From Verrucomicrobiota bacterium (GTDB taxonomy: Bacteria; Verrucomicrobiota; Verrucomicrobiia; Chthoniobacterales; UBA10450), in NCBI GenBank assembly GCA_003219195.1, contig QHPX01000136.1:1-34353 (forward strand): a stretch of DNA of 34,353 nucleotides. The letters run 5' to 3'. Both the position numbers and the translations under genes were made by a program. Shown one piece after another: positions 1 through 6,971 of the stretch (the first letter of the stretch is position 1; every line of letters starts with the position of its first letter). The notes beneath the pieces are model-generated. The model was not told where the DNA came from, did not search any database, and worked only from the letters and a program-made list of their open reading frames with translations.

Positions 1-228
1 GACGTTTCAACCTATCTTCGGCACGGCTGAATAAGCCGCAGGGGCTGGACCTTCGCTGGGACGCCGCTTAGCGCGATCTCCAGATCCAACTGGAGTCCCG
101 AGTCAGCCGAGGTGAGGTCGCTATTCAAAGCGCCTCGTGAGGATGGTTCCTGGTTCCGCGCGGATTTGGATTGCAGTTAATGCAGTCAAACAAATCCAGC
201 CTCAACAAAAGAAATCAAAACAAAAAAT
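1..228. other. Window edge and leader of the stalk protein gene; possible tail of an upstream gene
   Basis: No complete gene is visible. A plus-strand frame is open from the window edge to a TAG at 69-71 and ends in residues reading RLNKPQGLDLRWDAA. That looks like a natural protein C-terminus, but it is too short to assign. The remainder is the leader of the gene starting at 229. I see no convincing Shine-Dalgarno sequence, only an A-rich stretch just before the ATG. Confidence 0.25.
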
Positions 229-1827
229 ATGACAACTCCAGACTTAAGAAAATCAATCAGCCGCTCGCCTTTGCGACTTGGGTTTCTTCTCATCCCCCTT
301 GCCCTCGCCTGCTTTGCGCTTTCGCCAACAACTCGAGCGGTTACCCCAGCACCGGACGGGGGCTATCCCAATAAGAACACCGCTGAGGGCGATGATGCGC
401 TCTTCAGCCTTGACACCTCACAAGGCAGCGACAACACGGCCATCGGTTTTGATGCACTCTTTAGCCTCACTACCGGCAGCTTCAACACGGCTATCGGCTC
501 CACTGCGTTACTTAACAACACTACCGGCAGCCTCAACACTGCGGTGGGGGAGGAAGCACTTGTGAGTAATACGACGGGCACCGAGAACACAGCGATTGGA
601 TTAGCCACCATGTTTAAGAACACTGGAGGCACGCGTAACACCGCCGCCGGCCACAATGCGCTTAGTAACTACACGACGGGTGGTTTTAATACCGCTTTCG
701 GCTACCAGGCGCTCCTCGGCGGCGATAACGGCTTTGGCACCGGCAGTAACAACACCGCCGTTGGATATTGGGCCCTCGTTGGCAACCAAGGCGGGAGCAA
801 CAACACTGCCACTGGATACCTCGCCCTATTTGGATCACCTGACGACTTTTCCGATTGCAGCAATAACACTGCTGACGGCGCCAATGCCCTGTATAGCAAT
901 CTCACCGGCAGTAACAACGTTGCCTCGGGTATTTCCGCCCTCTATAGCAACACAGTCGGTAGCTACAACACCGCCACTGGTCAGAACGCGCTTTATGGCA
1001 ACACGACCGGAGGTAACAACACGGCCACGGGCGCGCAGTCGCTCAGCAATAACAGCACCGGTTTGAATAACGCGGCTGATGGTTATCAGGCGCTTCTCAG
1101 CAACACGAGCGGCAACTTTAACACGGCCAGCGGACAGGGCTCGCTTCTGGCCAACACCACGGGACATAACAACACCGCCGCCGGCCAGAACGCACTCAAG
1201 ACGAACACAACCGGAAGTAACAATATTGCCGTCGGTTCCAATGCCGGTTTTAACCTCACGACCGGTAGCAACAATATCGACATTTTCGACCGAGGTGTTG
1301 CTGGGGAAGCCAACACCATTCGCATCGGTAAGCAAGGAACCCAGAGAACGACATTCATCGCCGGGATCAGTGGGGCAACGGTTCCAACAGGTGTAGCAGT
1401 TATCGTAGATGGCAGTGGTCATCTTGGCACGACCACATCCTCGGCGCGTTTCAAGGACGCGGTGAAGCCCATGGACAAGGCGAGCGAAGCAATCCTGTCA
1501 CTGAAACCGGTGACTTTCCACTACAAGCACGAGCTTGATCCCGAGGGCATCCCGCAATTTGGCCTTGTGGCTGAGCAGGTGGAAAAGGTGAACCCCGATC
1601 TTGTGGCTCGCGACGACCATGGCAAGCCTTACACCGTGCGCTACGAGGCGGTGAACGCAATGTTGCTGAACGAGTTTCTGAAAGAGCACCGCAAGGTGGA
1701 GGAATTGGAAGCGACCGTTGCAAACCTACAAGGAGCCTTCAAAAAGCAGGCTGCGCTTATCCAGAAAGTGAGCGACCGGCTCGAAGTGAGCAAGACTACG
1801 CCGCAAATGGTTGCGGAGAATCAGTAA
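229..1827 (+). CDS. Secreted YadA-like stalk protein with C-terminal S74 intramolecular chaperone
   Basis: A 532-residue protein. Residues 1-37 look like a signal peptide: basic residues, then a leucine/alanine-rich core. Residues about 60-370 are tandem imperfect repeats of roughly 16 residues built on N-T-A-x-G-x-x-A-L with N-T-T-G linkers, as in left-handed beta-roll (YadA head-like) stalks. From about 404 comes a peptidase S74 domain: an SSARFK segment supplies the candidate Ser-Lys pair, followed by LKPVTFHYK, FGLVAEQVEKVNPDLV and YEAVNAMLLNEFLKE. It ends in a short coiled coil. Known S74 domains trimerise fibrous proteins and then cut themselves off. I infer an extracellular or surface trimeric fibre. 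The gene stands alone. The start is the first ATG ahead of the signal peptide. A phage tail fibre is the alternative, but no phage genes are near. Confidence 0.85.
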   Translation: MTTPDLRKSISRSPLRLGFLLIPLALACFALSPTTRAVTPAPDGGYPNKNTAEGDDALFSLDTSQGSDNTAIGFDALFSLTTGSFNTAIGSTALLNNTTGSLNTAVGEEALVSNTTGTENTAIGLATMFKNTGGTRNTAAGHNALSNYTTGGFNTAFGYQALLGGDNGFGTGSNNTAVGYWALVGNQGGSNNTATGYLALFGSPDDFSDCSNNTADGANALYSNLTGSNNVASGISALYSNTVGSYNTATGQNALYGNTTGGNNTATGAQSLSNNSTGLNNAADGYQALLSNTSGNFNTASGQGSLLANTTGHNNTAAGQNALKTNTTGSNNIAVGSNAGFNLTTGSNNIDIFDRGVAGEANTIRIGKQGTQRTTFIAGISGATVPTGVAVIVDGSGHLGTTTSSARFKDAVKPMDKASEAILSLKPVTFHYKHELDPEGIPQFGLVAEQVEKVNPDLVARDDHGKPYTVRYEAVNAMLLNEFLKEHRKVEELEATVANLQGAFKKQAALIQKVSDRLEVSKTTPQMVAENQ

Positions 1828-1930
1828 AGCTGAAGAGCCGGATCAACTTCTCAGCCATTCTGACGTCCCGGTCGAGATAACCGATCCAAAAAAGCTGCCA
1901 ACGCCAGCCATCGGGTACAAGGTATCTTGG

Positions 1931-2200
1931 TTATTTCTCTTCCGATTTCCAGATGAGCACCGGGGCAATACCTTTCGGAACTTTAAGAGCGTCATTCGGC
2001 TTCGTCTTGATCGGTCTGGAGTCCATGCACGTTGTTGATCCCGGCACGACCACCTCGGGGGCGGCAAAATAGAGCTCCCACACGTCCGGCACTTTCGCCC
2101 TCGCTTCCGAAGCTTCCAGTCCAGGCGGCAGGAATTCGACCGTAGCGATGAATGTTCTGTCTCCGGATCGCAGTTCGAATTCAAAGAAACCTTGATTCAT
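1931..2200 (-). CDS. Hypothetical small protein, possibly a degenerate cassette gene
   Basis: An open frame of 89 residues from the ATG at 2200 (MNQGFFEFELRSGDRTF...), with a TTG alternative at 2233. I recognise no domain. The frame stays open upstream to the stop at about 2402, so it may be the tail of a longer, broken gene. Composition is protein-like: hydrophobic beta-type patches, DVWELYF, and APVLIW near the end. It lies on the same strand as the two small genes at 2341-2837, next to an attC-like site. A cassette-borne or decayed origin is an inference. Confidence 0.35.
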   Translation of the reverse strand: MNQGFFEFELRSGDRTFIATVEFLPPGLEASEARAKVPDVWELYFAAPEVVVPGSTTCMDSRPIKTKPNDALKVPKGIAPVLIWKSEEK

Positions 2201-2340
2201 GGCGCAGCCTAACGCATCCGTGTATGCGCGCAAAGGGAGCCTGCAATCGCACGAGTCGTCGGTGGGCGCCTCCTTGTGAGCCAGATCCAGCGTGATTACT
2301 GCACCCGCGTATACGGGATCACCCCTATGGTTCGGGAGCC

Positions 2341-2590
2341 TCAGGCCGTCTTGCAGCCAATCGCCAGTCGAGTCAAAGACGCAAACTTTGCGTAACCGAT
2401 GGCGTTACTGATTGCCTCTTGCTCGCCATACCACAGCCGGCCGAATGGCAGCGCATTGGAAATTTAGATTAAAGCCGCGCTTATCTTTGCGCGGGCGAAC
2501 TTCGTAGGCGTGCATTACGGAGAAAAGCTCCTGGACGACCCAACGCGCGTTTTTAGCGGCAAGCCCCGGCGGCAGCAAGGCGAAAGCCAT
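2341..2590 (-). pseudogene. Small cassette-type protein, frameshifted
   Basis: From the ATG at 2590 the frame reads MAFALLPPGLAAKNARWVVQ and continues through EVRPRKDKRGFNL, but stops at about 2405. From about 2455 the adjacent frame reads NALPFGRLWYGEQEAISNAI, then GYAKFAS, to a TGA at 2341. From memory, the EVRPRKD and LPFGRLWY-G-AISNA-YAKF segments belong together in one short protein often met in environmental integron cassettes and Verrucomicrobia. The break between them suggests a frameshift near 2455-2465. A third frame (VCVFDSTGDWLQ) may hold the natural C-terminus. The gene directly follows the 77-residue gene at 2604-2837. A sequencing or assembly indel is possible. Confidence 0.5.
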
Positions 2591-2603
2591 GCTGAGGAGC
2601 GGT

Positions 2604-2837
2604 TCAGGCAGTCTTTTTTCCTTTTTGCTCGCCAGCAGATCCTGCGTGGGAAATCAGTTGCACGTCCCGCGCGACAGCTTGCCAGATGCGATCGGCGAAC
2701 AACCGCGAATCTTCTGTTATTGTCGAAGTGGCAGTTGTCGGAAGCAAACCGGCGTCTGTGTCGACCTCAACGTCTCCTCCGCCAGCGTCGCTTTGTGGAA
2801 AAAGCCGTGGTGATGCTTCCTGCGAACTGATACTCAT
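2604..2837 (-). CDS. Hypothetical 77-residue protein with strong ribosome binding site
   Basis: The protein begins MSISSQEASPRLFPQSD and ends GEQKGKKTA. The ATG at 2837 was chosen over upstream starts because AAGGAG sits five bases before it, the best Shine-Dalgarno in this part of the window. No domain is recognised. The protein is acidic and Ser/Thr-rich in its first half, with a basic end. It starts about 70 bases beyond the attC-like site at 2907-3033, where the first gene of an integron cassette on this strand would start. The next gene (2341-2590) follows within 14 bases. Confidence 0.5.
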   Translation of the reverse strand: MSISSQEASPRLFPQSDAGGGDVEVDTDAGLLPTTATSTITEDSRLFADRIWQAVARDVQLISHAGSAGEQKGKKTA

Positions 2838-2906
2838 AGTTGCTCCTTGTTTTCGTAAAAGTCTTTGTCTTTTCGGACGGGAGCTTTGAATTATGCAGAA
2901 GTTGAC

Positions 2907-3033
2907 GCCTAACAAGTGCACTGCAGCGAACCGGCGCTACGCGATTGAGCTTGTGAGTCACTGGTTTTACAACGTCGTCAGCTTCGGAGGACGCGCGCGG
3001 CCAGCGCCGGTCGCTGAGCTTGGTCGTTAGGGC
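2907..3033. other. attC-like integron recombination site
   Basis: The 127-bp site opens with GCCTAAC (2907-2913) and closes with GTTAGGG (3026-3032), matching the RYYYAAC/GTTRRRY core sites. Inside, the arms pair imperfectly: CTGCAGCGAACCGGCGC on the left against GCGCCGGTCGCTGAGCT on the right. The extra A in the left arm is what an attC extrahelical base looks like. The middle is a long variable terminal structure. No integrase gene is in the window, so this could be a lone site or one end of an integrase-less cassette cluster. Confidence 0.65.
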
Positions 3034-3338
3034 TAAAGAGCGCTTGAAGAATTCCAATCGCACAGCGCGAAGCACGCCGCCATTAGCTGCAAGCCAAGGG
3101 TGCGTTTCAAAATGGTCCGCTGATGTCAGCGTTTCATGCGCGTGCACGACATTAGTCCCGACTATCCGACAACCAAAGTTCTCATGGTCGCGGTGTGCAA
3201 GCCTTTTTGGTGACCGGGCGAAAGGGGAACCGGGAAGCCGGGCCGCGACGGATCCCCTGTCGAACTGACAAAACGATTCTCAATGCGCGTGGGCAACCTG
3301 CACGGCACCCATTTCGGCATAGCGCTTTGTTCGTCTTC
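3034..3338. other. Non-coding stretch between the attC-like site and the receiver gene
   Basis: I find no supportable gene or repeat here. Open frames run across it on the minus strand from a GTG near 3147 into the attC site. That frame could be the 3' end of another cassette gene, but it shows no recognisable protein signature. Confidence 0.4.
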
Positions 3339-3710
3339 CTAAGCTTGGAGGTATTTGTCGATATTTTCCGCCAACCGCTCAGCTGTAACAGGTTTGGCGA
3401 TAAACGGGAAGCCACCCATCACAGGCCGATGGCTGCTCTCGTTTTCCGTCACGAGCCCGGTGAGAAACACGATCGGCACATGTCTCAATCCCGGATCATC
3501 TCGCATCTGCGCGGCGACATCTCCGCCATCGAAATTTGGCATCATCACATCGAGCAGAATTAGATCGGGTCTGAAGTTACGGGCTGCTTCCAGAGCGCGC
3601 GCCGAATCATTTTCAACGCAAATGTCGTAATCGGCGAGCAGAAGCTGCGCCACGCTTGTAAAGCTTTCTTCATCATCGACGAGCAGAACTTTCGGTTTAC
3701 GATCTTTCAT
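3339..3710 (-). CDS. Single-domain response regulator receiver
   Basis: A 123-residue CheY-like receiver with nothing attached. Acidic pocket residues D12 and D13 lie in LLVDDEE. The phosphoacceptor is D54 in LILLDVMMP. The switch residue is T84 in VFLTG, and the conserved lysine is K106 in FIAKPV. The protein ends soon after helix 5, so there is no output domain. No histidine kinase is near, so the partner is unknown. It probably relays phosphate or acts by protein-protein contact. The ATG at 3710 opens the domain directly. A one-mismatch copy of the window's iterated 11-mer lies at 3356-3365. Confidence 0.85.
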   Translation of the reverse strand: MKDRKPKVLLVDDEESFTSVAQLLLADYDICVENDSARALEAARNFRPDLILLDVMMPNFDGGDVAAQMRDDPGLRHVPIVFLTGLVTENESSHRPVMGGFPFIAKPVTAERLAENIDKYLQA

Positions 3711-3971
3711 CGTCGCGTCGGTTTCTTAGTGCAATCTTCGCAACCGCGCCATCTTCATTTCTGTTGTTGATACAAACGTTCGCGTCGCTTAGCTCGATTT
3801 CGAGCGTTGCGTTAAGGACGACACACGATAGGCCGATAACTAATGCAGAAAAAACGTTACTTTGGGGCCGCATAATCGTGGAATTAAAGAAGCGAGACTT
3901 GTGGCAGGGAATTTACGTGTTGAGAGAATAATGCTTTTAAAGCCTTAAAGCAATTCTCGCACCGAAAGTTG
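3711..3971. other. Intergenic region between the receiver gene and priA
   Basis: About 260 bases, relatively AT-rich toward 3890-3970, with no gene or clear hairpin. It lies upstream of the receiver gene and downstream of priA, so it should contain the receiver promoter. I could not pick convincing -35/-10 boxes. Confidence 0.3.
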
Positions 3972-6203
3972 CTATAAAAGTTGATATGGATCGACATCCA
4001 CCGTCACTATCACGTCCTCGGGAAACGGTAATTTGTCCAGTGTTTCGCGTACCTGCCGGCTCAAGCGCATGATCGCGTTGCCACGCAGCAAAATGTGAAA
4101 GCGAAATTGGCCTTGCAACTTTTCCAGCGGGGCAGGCGTCGCTTCGCTCAGGATGAATTCAGGTTCGAGCCATTCCTTCAAGCGTCGCGTCAAGGTTTCG
4201 GCGGAAAACTTTGCGCGCTCTTCATGCGTCGAACGCACCGTAATCAATATCGCGTGCTTGAAGGGCGGGAAATCGCAGCGTTCGCGAAATTCGAGTTCCT
4301 GCTGAAAATAACCGGCGAAATCGTGGTGCCGCGCAAATTGAATGGAAGGACTGAACGGCGTGTAGGTTTGCACAAATACTTCCCCCGGCGTTTCGCCGCG
4401 GCCAGCACGGCCGGCCACCTGGGTGAGCAGCTGAAACGTTCGCTCGCCTGCGCGGAAGTCCGGCAAATGCAGCGCGAGATCCGCGTTGATGATTCCGACC
4501 AGCGTGACGTTCGGAAAATGCAGGCCTTTCGCGATCATCTGCGTCCCGACCAGGATGTCGATCTTGCCTGCCCGAAAACTTAGCAACGTTTCGCGGTAAG
4601 CTTCTTTGCGCGTCATTGAATCTGCGTCCATTCGTCGAACGGCCGCTTTTGGAAAAAGATGCGCGACAGTCGATTCGACTTTCTCCGTGCCAAACCCCGC
4701 AAAAATAAGCGCGTCCTTCCCGCAGGCCGGACATTTTTTCGGGACCGCGGCGGTATGCCCGCATAGGTGACAGCTCAGGCGCGCCACATGCCGATGAAAG
4801 GTCAGCGCGACACTGCAGTTGGGACAATCGCGCGCTTCGCCGCAATTGCTGCAGAGCAGCGACGTGGAAAAACCGCGACGATTCAAAAATAAAATTGTCT
4901 GTTCGCGTTTTTCGAGGCGATCGGCGATGGCGCCCCGTAATTTTTCCGATAAAATTGCGGCCGCTTTTTCTTTCCGCCGCTCCTGCCGAAGATCGACAAT
5001 GCGCATGAGCGGCATCTGGCGCGTGTCCACCCGTTGGGTCAGGGTCGCCAGCTTATACTTGCCGGTCATCGCATTGTGATAACTCTCAAGCGACGGCGTG
5101 GCGCTGCCGAGCACGACGGCGCACTTGTCGATCTTCGCGCGCACGACGGCGACATCGCGCGCGTGATAACGCGGCGCCTCTTCCTGTTTGTAGGTGTTTT
5201 CGTGTTCTTCGTCGACAATGATCAGGCCAAGATTCTTGAGCGGGGCGAAAACGGCGCTGCGCGCCCCAATCACGATCCGCGCGCGGCCAGAATTTATCTT
5301 TTGCCATTCATCATGACGTTCACCTTCGGACAAGTGGCTGTGTAAAACCGCTACCGCCCCCGGCGCTTCGGCGAAACGGCCTTTGAAGCGTTCTACGGTT
5401 TGCGGCGTCAGTGAAATTTCCGGAACCAGGACGATCGCACTGCGCTCGTGTTCGACAGCGGCGCGAATTGCCTGCAAATAAATCTCGGTCTTACCGCTGC
5501 CGGTAACGCCGTGCAATAAAACTGGGTGCGCACTTTCCGGAGCTTCGAGTGCGTCGGCGATTTGTTTCAGCGCGATCGCCTGCTCGGCATTCAGTTCGAG
5601 ATTGATCGTCTCGATGAATTTCTCGTCACCGTGCGGATCGCGCTCGACGGCCTCTTCATGGAGTTGGACAAGGCCGCGTTTAACGAGCGCGCGCAAAGTT
5701 TGATTGTCGAGCGAGGTCTTTCGGAGGAGTTGCGCCGCGGGCATGGGCGCCTCCAACTTCGCAATCGTTTCGAGCAGTTCGGCCTGTCGTGGCGCGCGTT
5801 TTTTTAACTTCTCGACTTCCTTATTGTCGATCTTCCGCGCGGGCTGCACGAACAATTGCTTCTTCCAGCCGATCTTCGCTTTGCGAATGACCTGCGGCAG
5901 CAGGCTGCGCATGACGGTCTCGAGCGGGCAGCAATAATACGCGCTCATCCATTTCGCGAGCTCGAGCAGGTTCGCGCTGATGACCGGCGCGTCGCCGACG
6001 ATCGCTTCGATCGGGCGGATTGCTTCCACGTCGCTTTGCTCGAGGGTCGCGACGACGGTAGCGAGGGCGGATTTGTCGCGAAATGGAACCCGCACACGTG
6101 AGCCGACGCCAACGCGCGCCGCCAATGTTTCTGGCACCGAATAATCGAGCTCGCGATGGATCATGCGGTCGATTATTACGCGGATGTAGCTGGGCTTCAT
6201 CAT
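3972..6203 (-). CDS. priA: Primosomal replication restart helicase PriA
   Basis: A 743-residue superfamily 2 helicase that reloads the replisome at stalled forks. The N-terminal part is the 3'-OH-binding domain (VRVPFRDKSALATVV). The Walker A motif GVTGSGKTE is near residue 231 and the DEEH box (VDEEHENTYKQE) near 335. A zinc-binding insert with eight cysteines in CxxC-type pairs (SNCGEARDCPNC ... CHLCGH ... CPACG) lies at about 449-495. Helicase C-terminal motifs GTQMIAKGLHFP and QVAGRAGRGETPG follow. All are intact and the length is normal. Two ATGs stand in tandem at 6203 and 6200. It is divergent from the transglycosylase gene at 6251, so the 47-bp gap must carry both promoters. Four copies of the iterated 11-mer lie inside, three reading KID and one VDL. 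Confidence 0.96.
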   Translation of the reverse strand: MMKPSYIRVIIDRMIHRELDYSVPETLAARVGVGSRVRVPFRDKSALATVVATLEQSDVEAIRPIEAIVGDAPVISANLLELAKWMSAYYCCPLETVMRSLLPQVIRKAKIGWKKQLFVQPARKIDNKEVEKLKKRAPRQAELLETIAKLEAPMPAAQLLRKTSLDNQTLRALVKRGLVQLHEEAVERDPHGDEKFIETINLELNAEQAIALKQIADALEAPESAHPVLLHGVTGSGKTEIYLQAIRAAVEHERSAIVLVPEISLTPQTVERFKGRFAEAPGAVAVLHSHLSEGERHDEWQKINSGRARIVIGARSAVFAPLKNLGLIIVDEEHENTYKQEEAPRYHARDVAVVRAKIDKCAVVLGSATPSLESYHNAMTGKYKLATLTQRVDTRQMPLMRIVDLRQERRKEKAAAILSEKLRGAIADRLEKREQTILFLNRRGFSTSLLCSNCGEARDCPNCSVALTFHRHVARLSCHLCGHTAAVPKKCPACGKDALIFAGFGTEKVESTVAHLFPKAAVRRMDADSMTRKEAYRETLLSFRAGKIDILVGTQMIAKGLHFPNVTLVGIINADLALHLPDFRAGERTFQLLTQVAGRAGRGETPGEVFVQTYTPFSPSIQFARHHDFAGYFQQELEFRERCDFPPFKHAILITVRSTHEERAKFSAETLTRRLKEWLEPEFILSEATPAPLEKLQGQFRFHILLRGNAIMRLSRQVRETLDKLPFPEDVIVTVDVDPYQLL

Positions 6204-6250
6204 GCCATTACGGCGAAATTGAATTGATCGGCGGAACGATACGTGGATTG

Positions 6251-6862
6251 ATGCTGCCCGTGATCCGCTTCCTCTTCAAACTCATCCTTTGCGTGTTGCT
6301 CGCGCTGACGGTGGGTTTTGGTTACCTCGCCGTGCGATCGGGCGATCCGATCTACATGTTTTACGAATGGATCAGCCCGGCGCGCTTTCAGCAGTACGAC
6401 AAGCTAATCGCGGCTGTCGCGGCGCAACATCGTCTCGATCCAATGCTCGTGAAGGCGGTGGTGTGGCGCGAGAGTCGCTTCGATCCGCAAAAATATGGGA
6501 CGGCGGGTGAGCGCGGGCTCATGCAAGTGAGCCAGAAAGCGGCCAACGAATGGGCCCGTGAAAACAGGATCGACAATTTCCATGACGAGGAGCTTTTCGA
6601 CCCAAAGACGAATTTGGAAGCTGGCGCCTGGTATTTGCGCCGCGCCCTCGACCATTGGACGATTCAGCCGGAACCGCTCGCTTTCGCGCTCGCTGAGTAC
6701 AATGCCGGGGCGAGCCGTGCGCAGCGATGGGCCGCTGGAAATGAGACTGCCGCCATTTCGAAGAAGGACTTTCTTCGCCATGTTGATTTTCCAGGCACGC
6801 GGAAATATGTCAAGTCGATCATCGAGCGCTACGAGTTCTACAAACGCCGCGGCCGAATGTGA
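6251..6862 (+). CDS. Membrane-anchored lytic transglycosylase (SLT domain)
   Basis: A 203-residue murein hydrolase that cleaves the MurNAc-GlcNAc bond. Residues 5-27 form an N-terminal membrane anchor or uncleaved signal. The SLT (goose-lysozyme-like) domain covers about 48-195. Catalytic Glu74 is in VVWRESRFDP. Supporting motifs are GLMQVSQKAA, NLEAGAWYLRRAL and LAEYNAG. The frame is open further upstream, but I chose the ATG at 6251 because it immediately precedes the hydrophobic anchor and because earlier codons overlap the divergent priA start. The stop TGA lies two bases before a GTAGCC-type palindromic element. It is close to MltE and Slt C-terminal domains in size and motif order. Confidence 0.9.
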   Translation: MLPVIRFLFKLILCVLLALTVGFGYLAVRSGDPIYMFYEWISPARFQQYDKLIAAVAAQHRLDPMLVKAVVWRESRFDPQKYGTAGERGLMQVSQKAANEWARENRIDNFHDEELFDPKTNLEAGAWYLRRALDHWTIQPEPLAFALAEYNAGASRAQRWAAGNETAAISKKDFLRHVDFPGTRKYVKSIIERYEFYKRRGRM

Positions 6863-6864
6863 GT

Positions 6865-6925
6865 TGTAGCCACGATGCTCTCGCCACAGGACGAGTCCAT
6901 CCGACTGGCGAACGGGGCGGCTACA
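6865..6925. repeat. GTAG-type palindromic element (TGTAGCC...GGCTACA)
   Basis: Terminal inverted repeats TGTAGCC (6865-6871) and GGCTACA (6919-6925) flank internal pairing such as TCGCCA/TGGCGA. It shares the TGTAGCCACG end with the element at 12684-12752. It lies directly after the transglycosylase stop codon and may also act as a transcript end. Confidence 0.6.
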
Positions 6926-6971
6926 GCATGCGCATATCGACGCAGCGGCATTCTTCGCTAAGTGTCACCTA

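Noticed and set aside
470-1280. Direct DNA repeats or a CRISPR-like array
   Set aside because: The periodicity is about 48 bases but follows the 16-residue protein repeat; copies diverge and there are no unique spacers.
1874-1943. Second attC or terminator after the stalk gene
   Set aside because: GATAACC/GGTTATT pairing is short and lacks attC arm structure. Too weak to call.
2767-3147. Minus-strand open frame of 126 codons across the attC-like site
   Set aside because: It runs through the folded recombination site and the start of the next gene, begins at GTG and ends in Arg repeats. It is probably a by-product of the attC sequence.
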